43,253 nucleotides of DNA from Sterolibacteriaceae bacterium (GCA_025360425.1 JANYCD010000053.1:1-43253); one strand, 5' to 3'. Positions 8,420-18,441 are shown, counted from the stretch's first letter. The notes: generated by a model not told the origin, from the sequence alone. Program-made: numbers and translations.

Positions 8420-10365
8420 TCGATCTTCAAAGGGACTATCTGGATCGGACCGGATTGATACCGGTCGAAGAGGAGCTTGTAGCAAACGTCGCCAAGCTGC
8501 TCAACCTGTGTCGGCAATATTCAGTCCCGGTATTTCATGTGGTGACGCTGGTGCATGCAGATGGCTCCAATCGCATGCCGCACTGGGTAAAACAGCATCG
8601 TTGGGATTGTCTGGCAGGTACGCCCGGCGCCCAACCACCTCCCGAGCTCGCGCCCCTATTTGACGAGCCTGTTTTTTCCAAACCTTATTTCAGCGCATTC
8701 GACAGCCCCGATTTCGGCACCGCTCTTGCCGCCAGTGGGGCCAATACCCTGATTCTGTGCGGCATATACACCCATGCGTGCATCCGCGCTTCGGCTCTGG
8801 ATGGCTATCGTCACGGCTACGAAGTATGGGTCGCTACCGATGCAGTGGGGTCCACTGATCAGGACCATGCGCGTTTGACTCTCGATTACATCGAAGGGCG
8901 AGCGGGGACATGTTTGACTGTGGCAAAAATCGCCGATCAGATCATTTCGGCACCAGTAGTTAATCCAGCATCTTCCAAGGCACCTCGGGTATGGCTACAT
9001 CGCAATCCGGCCCAATGGAATGAAATATTGAGTGAAGTTCCACTCGCCGAGGCTGCTGAGGTGGCGGAAGCCACGCAACGGGCCGCAAAGCTCGCCCGAA
9101 CCACCGCGCAGCAGACCGTCAATAGTCGCCGGAAAGTCTTGTCTCGATGGCTGCACTGCCTGATGAACCGAAAAGAGCAGTTAGTGCAGCTGCTGGTACT
9201 TGAGATTGGCAAACCCATCAAGGATGCAAGAGCCGAGTTTGAATATGCAATCGCTCTGCTGTGCCAAATCATGGAAACCTTTGTTGAAGAGACGCCTGAA
9301 ACCGGTACGGACTTTCTCGTACGCCGGTGCCCGATAGGAGTAGTCGGCCTGATTACCCCTTGGAACAATCCCCTCGCGATCCCGGTAGGCAAATTAGGGC
9401 CGGCACTTGCCTATGGCAATACTGTCGTGTGGAAACCCGCCTTGCAGGCTCGGCAAATTTCCTCACTCATCATGGCGAGCCTGGACGAGGCTGGTTTGGG
9501 CGATCAGGTCGGCATGGTTACCGGAGATTCGCGGACAGGCGGTTTCCTGATCATGCAGCAGGGAATCAATGCCATTTCATTTACTGGTTCGGTTGCCGCT
9601 GGTCGCCAGGTCGCGGCAGGATGCGCAGCCACCGGCAAGACCCTGCAAGGAGAGCTGGGGGGAAACAACGCCGTGCTGGTGATGGCCGACGTGGATCCTG
9701 AGCAGACAGCCAGACAGCTCGCTTCGGCGATCTTCAGCTTTGCCGGGCAGCGATGCACCGCACCACGCCGTGTCATCGTTGAGGAATCCGTGAAAAATCG
9801 ATTCGAGGCAGCGCTTGTTGACGCGACACTTAAATTGAGGATCGGCTTGCCGCAACTCGACGATACTCAAGTTGGTCCGGTCATTTCGCGGGAGCAGCAA
9901 ACCCGGCTCGCTGCGCTGACCGCAGTTGGACGGTCAGCAGGTGGGCGTTTGCTTTGCGGCGGCAAGGCCCCCAAAGATTTTGATCATGGCTGCTGGTTCG
10001 AACCGACCTTGATCGCCGATCCTGATCCGGCATCTGCTCTGGTACAAGAGGAAAGTTTCGGACCTATTGCGGTCGTTCTCGGCGCCCGAAATTTCGATCA
10101 GGCGTTGGCGCTTTGCAACAACGTGCAGCATGGCCTCGTCGCCACAATTTTTTCCGGGAATACTGTGATTCAGCAGCGCTTTCTTGAGTCGATTCAAGCC
10201 GGCATTGTTGCCGTCAACCGCGCACCACTATCGATCAATCCAGCCGCACCATTTGGCGGCTGGCGGCGTTCAGGTATCGGCGCACCTGAGCATGGACGCT
10301 GGGACAGGGAGTTCTACACCAAGCCTCAGGCTGTGTATGGGGCCTGGTCCGCACGAGTCAGCTGA
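8398..10365 (+). CDS. Fusion of cysteine hydrolase (isochorismatase fold) and aldehyde dehydrogenase
   Basis: One uninterrupted 655-residue frame with two enzymes. Residues 1-185 are an isochorismatase-like hydrolase with the full amidase-type triad D9 (LVLIDLQRDY), K95 (FSKPYFSAF) and C128 (GIYTHACIRAS). The cysteine argues for amide hydrolysis rather than true isochorismatase activity. After a linker (about 186-215), residues 215-655 form an NAD(P)-dependent aldehyde dehydrogenase: TPWNNP (320-325), K346 in VVWKPA, FTGS (395-398), E419 in GELGG and the catalytic C453 in GQRCTAPR. All key residues are present, so both halves should be active. The ATG at 8398 lies five bases after AAGGA and overlaps the dehydrogenase gene by 22 bases. 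The arrangement implies channelling of an intermediate between the two sites; the substrate is unknown. Confidence 0.9.
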   Translation: MRPALVLIDLQRDYLDRTGLIPVEEELVANVAKLLNLCRQYSVPVFHVVTLVHADGSNRMPHWVKQHRWDCLAGTPGAQPPPELAPLFDEPVFSKPYFSAFDSPDFGTALAASGANTLILCGIYTHACIRASALDGYRHGYEVWVATDAVGSTDQDHARLTLDYIEGRAGTCLTVAKIADQIISAPVVNPASSKAPRVWLHRNPAQWNEILSEVPLAEAAEVAEATQRAAKLARTTAQQTVNSRRKVLSRWLHCLMNRKEQLVQLLVLEIGKPIKDARAEFEYAIALLCQIMETFVEETPETGTDFLVRRCPIGVVGLITPWNNPLAIPVGKLGPALAYGNTVVWKPALQARQISSLIMASLDEAGLGDQVGMVTGDSRTGGFLIMQQGINAISFTGSVAAGRQVAAGCAATGKTLQGELGGNNAVLVMADVDPEQTARQLASAIFSFAGQRCTAPRRVIVEESVKNRFEAALVDATLKLRIGLPQLDDTQVGPVISREQQTRLAALTAVGRSAGGRLLCGGKAPKDFDHGCWFEPTLIADPDPASALVQEESFGPIAVVLGARNFDQALALCNNVQHGLVATIFSGNTVIQQRFLESIQAGIVAVNRAPLSINPAAPFGGWRRSGIGAPEHGRWDREFYTKPQAVYGAWSARVS

Positions 10366-10377
10366 CTACGGACACAA

Positions 10378-10599
10378 CTAACGCTCGATATTCAGCAACA
10401 GCTTGGCCTTGCTTTGCGCTTCGGCTTTATTGATGTCAGTGGTCTGGCGACCAAAGGCCTCACGCGCTGCTCTACCGCGTTTTGTCGCTTCGATGCTTTT
10501 GATGCAACGCCAGCGCTTGCCGGCTTTTGTGTCTATTTGACGCATCTCCTCTTTGGGATGATGCGTTCCACAGTGGTAGCAGTAAAGGGTATCAGCCAT
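10378..10599 (-). CDS. Small zinc-ribbon-like hypothetical protein
   Basis: A 73-residue protein beginning MADTLYCYHCGTHHPKEEM, with a CYHC knuckle followed by GKRWRCIKSI, giving three cysteines plus nearby histidines that could bind one metal. The C-terminal half is basic and helical (KRGRAAREAFGR). The frame reaches upstream to 10644, but the internal ATG gives the more natural start before the cysteine motif. It is convergent with the hydrolase-ALDH fusion (12 bases between stops) and lies downstream of tRNA-Val on the same strand. No function can be assigned. Confidence 0.6.
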   Translation of the reverse strand: MADTLYCYHCGTHHPKEEMRQIDTKAGKRWRCIKSIEATKRGRAAREAFGRQTTDINKAEAQSKAKLLLNIER

Positions 10600-10698
10600 C
10601 GGTCGTTCCATATAAAAACTGTAGGCAGAGGCTAATCGTACCACCGGATGCGGGTTTTGGCTTCCGACTGCACTATACGCGGCGCAGCGCTGGTGGAA

Positions 10699-10773
10699 TG
10701 GTGGGTGGTACAGGGATTGAACCTGTGACCCCTGCCGTGTGAAGGCAGTGCTCTACCGCTGAGCTAACCACCC
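10699..10773 (-). tRNA. tRNA-Val (anticodon CAC)
   Basis: Read on the minus strand, the molecule starts GGGTGGTTAGCTCAGCGG and ends ACCACCC-A-CCA, with the 3' CCA encoded. The acceptor stem GGGTGGT/ACCACCC pairs fully; the D arm contains AGCTCAGCGGTAGAGC; the anticodon stem is CTGCC/GGCAG around the loop TTCACAC, giving anticodon CAC (valine, GUG codons). The T arm ACAGG-TTCAATC-CCTGT is canonical. The length is 75 nt including CCA. Confidence 0.95.
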
Positions 10774-10882
10774 GATTGCGGAAGGCGCGCATTTAATCAT
10801 AAAGCGCTTGGTTAGGTCAAATGCGCCCCCGGGCGGCGGGTGGCTCGCGTAAAATCCGCGGCTTTTCCACAAGCCACCTCAC

Positions 10883-12274
10883 ATGACTGTTCGCACCCGT
10901 TTTGCGCCGAGCCCTACCGGTTATCTCCACATCGGCGGCGCCCGCACTGCACTGTTCTCGTGGGCCTATGCGCGCCGTCATGGCGGGGTATTCATCCTGC
11001 GCATCGAGGATACTGATCTGGCACGCTCCACGCCGGAAGCGGTGCAAGCCATTCTCGACGGTATGCGGTGGCTGGGCCTGGAACACGACGAGGGACCGTT
11101 CTACCAGACGCAGCGCACGACGCGCTACAAAGAAGTGATCGCGCAGATGCTGGCTGCAGGTACCGCGTATCACTGCTATACCTCCAGAGAAGAATTGGAT
11201 GCACTGCGTGCCGAGCAGGAAGCACGCAAAGAAAAACCGCGTTATGACGGCCGCTGGCGGCCAGAGCCGGGAAAGACTTTGCCATCGCCCCCAGCTGGTG
11301 TTGATCCTGTGGTGCGTTTTCGCAATCCTGTCGATGGCACGGTGGCTTGGGATGATCTCGTCAAAGGCCGCATTGAGTTTGCCAATGCCCAACTGGACGA
11401 CCTGATCGTCGCCAGGGCTGATGGCACGCCAACCTACAATTTCTGCGTCGTGGTCGACGACTGGGACATGGGGATTACCGAGGTGATTCGCGGCGACGAC
11501 CATGTCAACAACACGCCGCGGCAGATCAATATTCTTCAAGCCTTGAACGCGCAGGTACCGTATTACGGTCATTTGTCGATGATCCTTGGCGACGACGGCA
11601 CCAAGCTTTCCAAACGCCATGGCGCTGTGTCGGTCATGCAATATGATGAAGACGGCTATCTGCCTGAGGCGGTAATCAACTATCTGGCGCGTTTGGGCTG
11701 GTCGCACGGGGACGAAGAGATTTTTTCGCGTGAGCAGTTCGTGCAGTGGTTCGATCTGGACCATATCACCGCTTCTGCGGCACAGTTCAATACCGAGAAA
11801 CTGAACTGGCTCAATCAGCAGTATCTGAAACACGCCGATGACGCGCGGTTGGCAGGCGAAGTGGCGAGCCGGTTGGCACGGCGCGGCATCGACCCCGAAT
11901 CAGGTACGGCATTGGAGCGCGTGGTAACGCTTTACAAGGACAGGGTCACCAATCTCAACGAGTTGGCGGATGCGGTTGAGCCTTTCGTTGTCGAGATACG
12001 TCCCTCGGCGGAGATGATCACGGCCCATTTCAACGATGTTGCCCGCAATGCGCTGGGTGAACTGCGTCTTCGCCTGGCCACTGCCGCGTGGGAAAAGGCC
12101 GCGCTGAGCCAAGCCATCAAAGAGACCTGTAGCGCACTGGGGGTGAAGATGCCACAGGTGGCGATTCCACTGCGGGTAGCGCTGCTGGGCACTCCCCAAT
12201 CGCCATCGATTGATGCGGTGCTGGAAGTGCTTGGGCGAGAGCGCGTACTCGAGCGTCTTGATCGCTTGCTATAG
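10883..12274 (+). CDS. gltX: Glutamyl-tRNA synthetase
   Basis: Class I aminoacyl-tRNA synthetase that charges tRNA-Glu with glutamate; 463 residues, normal for the bacterial enzyme. The HIGH-type motif is [16 protein letters not shown] (HIGG at residues 16-19) and the KMSKS-type motif is KLSKRHG (241-245). [10 protein letters not shown] and [14 protein letters not shown] are diagnostic, and the C-terminal helical anticodon-binding region runs to the end. The start [13 protein letters not shown] is conserved. The gene stands divergent from tRNA-Val and is convergent, with only eight bases between, to the glycine-zipper gene. Confidence 0.97.
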   Translation: MTVRTRFAPSPTGYLHIGGARTALFSWAYARRHGGVFILRIEDTDLARSTPEAVQAILDGMRWLGLEHDEGPFYQTQRTTRYKEVIAQMLAAGTAYHCYTSREELDALRAEQEARKEKPRYDGRWRPEPGKTLPSPPAGVDPVVRFRNPVDGTVAWDDLVKGRIEFANAQLDDLIVARADGTPTYNFCVVVDDWDMGITEVIRGDDHVNNTPRQINILQALNAQVPYYGHLSMILGDDGTKLSKRHGAVSVMQYDEDGYLPEAVINYLARLGWSHGDEEIFSREQFVQWFDLDHITASAAQFNTEKLNWLNQQYLKHADDARLAGEVASRLARRGIDPESGTALERVVTLYKDRVTNLNELADAVEPFVVEIRPSAEMITAHFNDVARNALGELRLRLATAAWEKAALSQAIKETCSALGVKMPQVAIPLRVALLGTPQSPSIDAVLEVLGRERVLERLDRLL

Positions 12275-12282
12275 ATCGCCTA

Positions 12283-12966
12283 TTAGCGGTACTGAAGCAT
12301 GCCGCCAGCTTCCAGAACCTTCTCGCCGCTACGCCACGGCGGTGAGTTCTCGCTGGTAAACACGCGGCTGGTGCCATCCTCGAATCTCACGGTTGTCTCG
12401 TAACTGGTCTTGGTGCGTTGTGTTTTCTCGACCTTGTTGCCAAGCAAAGCACCGCCTACGACGCCAGCAATTGTGGCCAGATCACGCCCGGTGCCCTGGC
12501 CTACGCCATGACCAAGAGCACCACCGAGCACGCCGCCGGCAACTGCACCGACTCCGCTGCCTTGTCCTTCTTGTGTCACTGCACGAACCGACTCGACCAT
12601 GCCACATTCACGGCAAATGGGCGGTGGTGGGACATATTGTGGCTGAGGTGGTATGTAAGCTGACTGACTATCCGCAGATGGCGCAGGGATATGCTGCGCT
12701 TTACGCACCACGTGCTTGATTGGCTTGGGTTCAACGGGCTGGACTGAAACAGCTGCGGATGGAACCGGAGTCGCGATTGGCTGAGGCGTCACTGCGGGCG
12801 GTGGGGGTACAAACTGGACAGAAGCAACAGGATCTGCAGCCTTCCCCTGCCCGGGGATGAGACCGGTCATTGCCGCAATGCCGACTGCGGAGGCGGCAAT
12901 TACTGCGACAGCAGCAACCCAGATGATCGGATGTAGTGCAGGGCGTGTATTCGTAATGGTTTCCAT
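12283..12966 (-). CDS. Glycine-zipper 2TM envelope protein with proline-rich linker
   Basis: A 227-residue protein with one N-terminal membrane anchor (about residues 13-35), a long proline-rich periplasmic linker (repeated VPPPP and PQP strings), a CRECG cysteine pair, and then a glycine-zipper segment (GAVAGGVLGGALGHGVGQ and IAGVVGGALLGNKVE) of the Rick_17kDa/2TM type. The C-terminal domain (YETTVRFEDGTSRVF) follows. Proteins of this kind sit in the cell envelope; the function is unknown. The start is supported by a GGAGAAA sequence just before the ATG. The zipper and cysteine motif recur in the protein at 30121-30735, so the two are paralogues. Confidence 0.85.
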   Translation of the reverse strand: METITNTRPALHPIIWVAAVAVIAASAVGIAAMTGLIPGQGKAADPVASVQFVPPPPAVTPQPIATPVPSAAVSVQPVEPKPIKHVVRKAQHIPAPSADSQSAYIPPQPQYVPPPPICRECGMVESVRAVTQEGQGSGVGAVAGGVLGGALGHGVGQGTGRDLATIAGVVGGALLGNKVEKTQRTKTSYETTVRFEDGTSRVFTSENSPPWRSGEKVLEAGGMLQYR

Positions 12967-13040
12967 GGTTTTCTCCGCAGGTTGTACTTTGTGGAGAATA
13001 ACGAACGAACATACCCTTGGGAGACCGGAGCAACAGACTG

Positions 13041-14984
13041 TTACAAATGGTCGTCTTGCAAAGAGTTCATGATGGTTGCATCGCCCAGGCTGCGGCGTTG
13101 GGTGCGTAACAGAAACCGTGCCGGATCCAAGGCATCAACCAGATCACCTTCGACCGGTAACGGTTCACCACTCAATTGGGCTGCCAGCAGTTCTGCTGCA
13201 ATCGGCGCCCAGAGCAGGCCACGCGACCCCAACGCGAGCAAGGCATGCAGTCCGGGCAGACGCCGGTATTCCCGCAGACGAGCCTCGCGCCGCAACGGTG
13301 TTTGTAGATCGGGCAGGGCACCGACCAACGGCATGCGGTCAATGGTGGTCGTACGAAAGGCGACGCGACCCTTGAGCTTGCTGGTGTCAATGGCGCTGCT
13401 GTACCCCGGCAGCAGTCCGTCGAGATGGTGCAGGTTATCGCGGTGGCTTTTCATGCTGACGGCGGGATCGCTATCAAAATCGAACGTTGCACCAAGACTG
13501 TGAAATCCATCCACTTCCGGAGTTACATATCCATTGCCGCACAGGACATGCTTCAGGAACGGCAACGTGTCACATGGAAGGTAAGTTACCTGGCCCCGTA
13601 TTCGCACTAGAGGCTCCATGTTTGCGGGCGCCAAATGTGCGGCGTCGAAAGCATTGGCAAGTACGACCAGCGGCGTCTCCGTGAGTACTTCGCCCGAATC
13701 GGACCATGTCCGCCAGCCGCCGGCGATACGTTCCAGCCGCGCAACGGACGTGTTGTAACGTGTTGCCACACGCTCGCCATGGCGTCTCAGCAATGCCTGA
13801 CAAAGCGTTGGCGGGCTGACCCAGGCCCCAGCGGGATAATGCCAACCACCGGCGGCGAGGGTGTGTCCGACTTTTTTTTCTGCCGCCGCGCGACCCAGAA
13901 AATCCACGTATTCGCTTGGGAACGCCAATATTCGCAGGGTATCGCACTGTTCCTGCTCCTGCTCTGCGTCGCGTGCCAATTGCAGGATGCCGCAAGAATT
14001 CCAGCGCATACCCTGATCTTCCGCTGCCAGTTCGTTAAGCAGACGCAGGCCAAACAAATATCCGGCGCGGGAAAGACGCGCTGCAATATTGTCGTCCCGC
14101 GCCAGCATGGGATGCAGCAAGCCGACAGGATTGCCCGAAGCTTCCATCGCAGCGCCCGGATGCCTTTCCATCACCAGCACCTCCCAGTTTCGCGCAGCGA
14201 GACGTTCGGCAATCGCGGCTCCGGCCAATCCAGCACCAATAATTAATGCGCGGCGTGGTGTTTCATTTTTTTTCGGTTCTCCGAACAGAACGCCACAAAG
14301 CATTTCGCGTTTGTGGCCGAATCCCGGCCGTTTTTCGAGGCGCCAGCGTCGAGCTGACAGGGCTTCGCGAACTTCTGCGGCAACGCTCCAGGTCGCCAAA
14401 GTGGCGCCTGGAGCACATAGCCGGGTCAGACCTTTGAGCAGGTCAGGTTGCCACAGGTCTGGGTTCTTGGAAGGAGCAAAGCCATCCAGGAATAGGGCGT
14501 CGGCGCTCACCCTGATTTTACGAATCAGGTCATTGGCATCGCCGAAGAAAAGCGTCAAGGTGACCCGCCCACCATCCAGCAGCAAGCAATGCGCGCCTGG
14601 TGTCAGCGGTGGCCAGGCGTGTTGCAGTTCAATAGCGCGAGACGCGAGTTCCGGCCAGCGACAATGGACAAGTGCGAGATCTTTGCGGCTGAATGGATGT
14701 TTTTCAACTGAAACGAAATGCAGTCGAGCGGACCGGCGTGGGTCTTCGCGCCAAGCCTGCCAGGTAACAAGAAAGTTGAGGCCAAGACCGAAGCCGGTTT
14801 CAAGGACAGTGAAACTCTGCCGCTCTTGCCAACGAGACGGGAGGTCGTTACCGCCGAGAAACACGTGGCAGGCTTGCGCCAGCCCGCCATCGCTTGAGTG
14901 GTAGATATCGTCAAAAGCCGGCGAGTAGGGGATGCCTGCCGCGTTGAATGTCAGGCGGGCAGGCAATAAGCGGCAAACCCTCAT
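13041..14984 (-). CDS. mnmC: Bifunctional tRNA 5-methylaminomethyl-2-thiouridine biosynthesis protein
   Basis: Completes the mnm5s2U modification at wobble U34 of certain tRNAs. The C-terminal FAD-dependent domain removes the carboxymethyl group from cmnm5, and the N-terminal SAM-dependent domain methylates the resulting nm5 uridine. The N-terminal half shows ETGFGLGLNFL (SAM site, about residues 62-72) and DGFAPSKNPDLW (168-179). The C-terminal half begins with the dinucleotide-binding GAGLAG at 250-255 and ends with a DAO-like GSRGLLWAPIAAELLA. Both domains are intact in 647 residues, the expected size of the fusion. It lies 66 bases downstream of lysS on the same strand. Confidence 0.95.
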   Translation of the reverse strand: MRVCRLLPARLTFNAAGIPYSPAFDDIYHSSDGGLAQACHVFLGGNDLPSRWQERQSFTVLETGFGLGLNFLVTWQAWREDPRRSARLHFVSVEKHPFSRKDLALVHCRWPELASRAIELQHAWPPLTPGAHCLLLDGGRVTLTLFFGDANDLIRKIRVSADALFLDGFAPSKNPDLWQPDLLKGLTRLCAPGATLATWSVAAEVREALSARRWRLEKRPGFGHKREMLCGVLFGEPKKNETPRRALIIGAGLAGAAIAERLAARNWEVLVMERHPGAAMEASGNPVGLLHPMLARDDNIAARLSRAGYLFGLRLLNELAAEDQGMRWNSCGILQLARDAEQEQEQCDTLRILAFPSEYVDFLGRAAAEKKVGHTLAAGGWHYPAGAWVSPPTLCQALLRRHGERVATRYNTSVARLERIAGGWRTWSDSGEVLTETPLVVLANAFDAAHLAPANMEPLVRIRGQVTYLPCDTLPFLKHVLCGNGYVTPEVDGFHSLGATFDFDSDPAVSMKSHRDNLHHLDGLLPGYSSAIDTSKLKGRVAFRTTTIDRMPLVGALPDLQTPLRREARLREYRRLPGLHALLALGSRGLLWAPIAAELLAAQLSGEPLPVEGDLVDALDPARFLLRTQRRSLGDATIMNSLQDDHL

Positions 14985-15050
14985 TTACTGCACAGGAAAC
15001 AAAAGGTGTGAACTTGTCGCAGGCTTTCTGGCACCCTTTGTAACCAAAAT

Positions 15051-16556
15051 CTATTCCTTGCGCATCTGCGGGAACAGGATCACATCGCGGATAGCGGGCG
15101 AGTCGGTGAGCAGCATGATGAGGCGATCAATACCGATGCCGCAGCCGCCGGTGGGCGGCAGGCCGTATTCGAGTGCACGGATGTAATCAGCATCGAAGAA
15201 CATGGCTTCTTCATCGCCCGCTTCTTTGGCTTTGGACTGTTCCAGAAAGCGCGCGGCCTGGTCTTCCGGATCGTTCAGCTCGGAGAAGCCATTGGCAATT
15301 TCACGACCGACAATGAAAAGTTCAAAACGCTCGGTGACATCAGGGTTGGCATCTGATCGTCGGGCAAGTGGAGAAACTTCGGTCGGGTAGTCGATGATAT
15401 AGGTGGGCTCCCACAGTTCAGCTTCCGTGGTTTCTTCGAATAACTGCATCTGTAGCGTGCCGACACCGGCTGTCGGGCTCACGGTCACCCGAAAATCCGC
15501 AAGTTTCTGCCGCAACCAGATTGCGTCAGTGAGTTGTGCAATGGAAAAGCCGGGATGGTGTTGATGGATCGCTTCCACCATGGTGAGCCGATGGAAAGGG
15601 CGTGACAGGTCAAGAGTGCGTCCCTGATATTCGAAGGTCTCGCAACCCAACGCCTCGCGTGCTGCGTGGCGGATCAAGCCTTCAGTAAAGTCCATGAGGC
15701 TCGTGTAGTTGGAATAGGCCTCGTAAAACTCCATCATGGTGAACTCGGGATTGTGCCGCGGCGATAGCCCTTCATTGCGAAAATTGCGGTTGATTTCAAA
15801 CACCTTCTCGAAACCGCCCACCACCAGGCGCTTGAGGTAGAGCTCCGGCGCGATACGCAAGAACAACTCCATGTCCAATGCGTTGTGATGGGTGACGAAG
15901 GGCTTGGCCGAGGCGCCACCGGGAATCGGATGCATCATCGGCGTTTCCACTTCGAGAAAGTCATGGTCCGTCATGTAGTGGCGGATAGAGCCAATCAGGC
16001 GGCTGCGGGCGACGAAGGTGAAACGGGTTTGGTCGTTGGTGATCAGATCAAGATAGCGCTGACGATATTTCTGCTCGACATCGGACAAGCCATGGAATTT
16101 CTCCGGCAGTGGACGCAATGACTTGGCCAGCAGGCGAATTTGGCTGGCATGGACTGAAAGCTCTCCGGTTTTTGTTTTCATCATCGTACCGACCACACCA
16201 ACGATGTCGCCCAGATCCCAATGCTTGAATTCGGCATAAATTTCTTCGCCAACGCTGTCGCGGGTGACGAAAAGCTGGATACGGCCGGACAGGTCCTGAA
16301 CCGTGGCAAAACTGGCCTTGCCCATGACGCGCTTGAGCATCATCCGGCCAGCCACGGAAACCTCAATATTTTCTTCTTCCAATGCTTCCCGAGTTTTTTC
16401 GCCGTAGATCTCATCCAGCTTGGCCGCAGTGTTTTCCCGCACAAAATCGTTGGGGTAGGCACGGCCCGATTCGCGCCATTTGGCAAGCTTGGCACGACGT
16501 TCTGCAATGATGTGATTCTCGTCCTGAAGTGGCGTATCGGGAGTCTGTTCAGTCAT
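15051..16556 (-). CDS. lysS: Lysyl-tRNA synthetase, class II
   Basis: Charges tRNA-Lys with lysine; 501 residues. An N-terminal OB-fold anticodon-binding domain (about 55-160, with [16 protein letters not shown]) precedes the class II catalytic core: motif 1 region [10 protein letters not shown], motif 2 [21 protein letters not shown], and motif 3 [15 protein letters not shown], ending in the typical [10 protein letters not shown]. The start is [15 protein letters not shown]. Upstream on the same strand lie the NRDE gene and ygfZ, and mnmC follows, so two tRNA-related genes are adjacent. Confidence 0.97.
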   Translation of the reverse strand: MTEQTPDTPLQDENHIIAERRAKLAKWRESGRAYPNDFVRENTAAKLDEIYGEKTREALEEENIEVSVAGRMMLKRVMGKASFATVQDLSGRIQLFVTRDSVGEEIYAEFKHWDLGDIVGVVGTMMKTKTGELSVHASQIRLLAKSLRPLPEKFHGLSDVEQKYRQRYLDLITNDQTRFTFVARSRLIGSIRHYMTDHDFLEVETPMMHPIPGGASAKPFVTHHNALDMELFLRIAPELYLKRLVVGGFEKVFEINRNFRNEGLSPRHNPEFTMMEFYEAYSNYTSLMDFTEGLIRHAAREALGCETFEYQGRTLDLSRPFHRLTMVEAIHQHHPGFSIAQLTDAIWLRQKLADFRVTVSPTAGVGTLQMQLFEETTEAELWEPTYIIDYPTEVSPLARRSDANPDVTERFELFIVGREIANGFSELNDPEDQAARFLEQSKAKEAGDEEAMFFDADYIRALEYGLPPTGGCGIGIDRLIMLLTDSPAIRDVILFPQMRKE

Positions 16557-16656
16557 GATGAGTAGAGTGATTGCCTTGATTCAGCGAGCGGATAATCTGC
16601 CATTTTAGTCCAAAGAAGCCACGCTCCAGCCGCTTGGAAGCTATTTCCGCAAAGAA

Positions 16657-17421
16657 TCAGACCATTGAAAAACGAAAGCGATGACGTGATCCGGGTTTGG
16701 CCTCTTCGATCCAGGTCTGCTCGTCAAACACGGTGACTCCGCTGCGCTCCATCCATAACGCAGTCGAGCTGCGCGTTCCGTAACCCGGGCCGCGTACGAA
16801 CGCTGCGGACAAAAGCTTTTCCCATTCGCTATCGACCCCCGTGCGCGGCAGCATGGCATCCGGATAAGTCGTGTCATCGCGCAGTAGTTGGAACAGCGGC
16901 CGATCGTCCGGCAAGGCCTGAAGCGCCTTGGCCAATGCCGATTTCGACTGTTCGACTTTTGGCCACGGAGTGTCCAGCAATTCATTTGAAAGCCCGTAAA
17001 TGCCCGCAGGAAGTTGACGCACTTCGCCGTTGACGTTGCTGACCCAAAACAGCTTGTCACGATCTGCGGCCAACAAATTGAAACCGTTGTAGCTGCGGCC
17101 ACCGAGTCCGGCCAGTTGGTTGCAATAGGATTTGGGGGACTCTGCGCCCTTAAGAAAATTGGCGACCAACGCGCCGCGTGAAGGGGCATCGGTGCGTACT
17201 TTTGCGGGAGCGCGATGGTTGGTGAGTGCGGCAAAGCGCCCATTACGGGTAACGCCCATCCACGTACCACAAGCGCTCAGGTCGCGGCCGGCGAGAACAG
17301 TGGAGCTATCCCACCAGAACGCAGCCGGCGCAGTGTGGCGGGTAAAAAATTCGTCGCGGTTGGCAGCGACGACCAAGGGATACTGCGGATGAACCTGCCA
17401 TGCGAGCAGTATCAGACACAC
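16657..17421 (-). CDS. NRDE (TANGO2) family protein
   Basis: A 254-residue protein beginning MCLILLAWQVHPQYPLVVAA and carrying the family signature NRDEFF at about residues 21-26, then the conserved WMGVTRNGRFAALTNHR block. Cys2, exposed after Met removal, is conserved and has led to proposals of an N-terminal nucleophile hydrolase fold. The biochemical role is unsettled; the eukaryotic homologue TANGO2 has been linked to lipid and heme handling. The gene starts three bases after the ygfZ stop on the same strand, so the pair is probably one transcript. Confidence 0.9.
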   Translation of the reverse strand: MCLILLAWQVHPQYPLVVAANRDEFFTRHTAPAAFWWDSSTVLAGRDLSACGTWMGVTRNGRFAALTNHRAPAKVRTDAPSRGALVANFLKGAESPKSYCNQLAGLGGRSYNGFNLLAADRDKLFWVSNVNGEVRQLPAGIYGLSNELLDTPWPKVEQSKSALAKALQALPDDRPLFQLLRDDTTYPDAMLPRTGVDSEWEKLLSAAFVRGPGYGTRSSTALWMERSGVTVFDEQTWIEEAKPGSRHRFRFSMV

Positions 17422-17424
17422 GGA

Positions 17425-18441
17425 TTAATCGGTCTGGTAGGGCAGTTCGAGCAAGGCCAGGCGCGGACCACTCGGTGAGCGCAAGTACACTTCTCCAGCC
17501 TTCGCCGCACTTGATGGAAGAACTGCCAGCAATTCCGTCCCGCCGGCGGGCGAGGGGGCGATAGCGACGATGCTGCCACACGCCTGTTCGCCTGTCTCGG
17601 GTGCATACACTGAATCGCCGACAGCGACCGTGCCTTCGACAAGCCGGGCGCGGACCATCCGCTTTTTGATTTTGCCCAGATATTCCGTGCGGGCCACGAT
17701 TTCCTGGCCCGGATAGCAGCCCTTCTTGAAACCAACGCCGCCGATGAGCTCGAAATTGATCATCTGCGGCACAAATTGCTCTTGCGTCGGCACCGAAATG
17801 TGCGGAATCCCGGCGGCGATATCCAGCCATTGCCATGCCGCCACACCTACCGGACGGGCACTGGCCAAGAGTTGTTTCCACACTGCGATCGCTTCAGTAG
17901 CGCGAATCACCAATTGAAAGCGGTGTTCGGCGATCCCAATTACGATGCCGGTTGGGAAAGAGGCTATGTGCATTGGCGCCGGTGGCGTCGCTCCAATTTC
18001 GGCGAGTAGGGTGCCAGCACTGGGACCGGACAAACCCATCACAATGTATCGTGCGGTGGCATCAGTCAGCTTGACCTTGGACCGTAGCACGTACATCGAG
18101 AGTTTCTTCAGAATTCCCGGCAGGATGTCAGCAGACAACTGTAAAAATAAGTCATCGGCCCCGTGCCAAATAAGGAAGTCGGCCAGCAGCCGGCCTTTGG
18201 GCGTACAAAAACCGGCGCGTTGCACGCCATCCGGCGCGATGCCCTTGATATCGTTGGTCAACAGGTTGTGCAAGAAGCTCTCGGCATCTTCGCCAGCCGC
18301 CTGAATCAATCCAATATTTACGCATGGACTGATGGTCGTTTCTCGCGCAACAGCTAAAATTTCGCCAGCCAGATCACCGAAATCCTGAATGGATTCATGG
18401 GCGCCCGACTTGACCAACAGATCGATCCAATCCTTGTTCAT
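17425..18441 (-). CDS. ygfZ: YgfZ-like folate-binding iron-sulfur maturation protein
   Basis: A 338-residue homologue of the GcvT-fold protein YgfZ, which helps assemble or repair certain iron-sulfur enzymes (MiaB among them) in a folate-dependent way. The signature KGCYPGQEIVAR lies at about residues 240-251, with the conserved C242. The N-terminal region has LLTNDIKGIAPDGVQRAGFCTPKGRLL, which is also typical. The ATG start at 18441 is followed by MNKDWIDLLVKSG. It is divergent from mltG across about 60 bases. A RimO radical-SAM enzyme, the kind of client this protein supports, is encoded at the right end of the window. Confidence 0.92.
   Translation of the reverse strand: MNKDWIDLLVKSGAHESIQDFGDLAGEILAVARETTISPCVNIGLIQAAGEDAESFLHNLLTNDIKGIAPDGVQRAGFCTPKGRLLADFLIWHGADDLFLQLSADILPGILKKLSMYVLRSKVKLTDATARYIVMGLSGPSAGTLLAEIGATPPAPMHIASFPTGIVIGIAEHRFQLVIRATEAIAVWKQLLASARPVGVAAWQWLDIAAGIPHISVPTQEQFVPQMINFELIGGVGFKKGCYPGQEIVARTEYLGKIKKRMVRARLVEGTVAVGDSVYAPETGEQACGSIVAIAPSPAGGTELLAVLPSSAAKAGEVYLRSPSGPRLALLELPYQTD

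Noticed and set aside
10527-10742. Plus-strand frame ending MVGGTGIEPVTPAV
   Set aside because: This ending is the known artefact of translating a tRNA gene antisense; it overlaps tRNA-Val.
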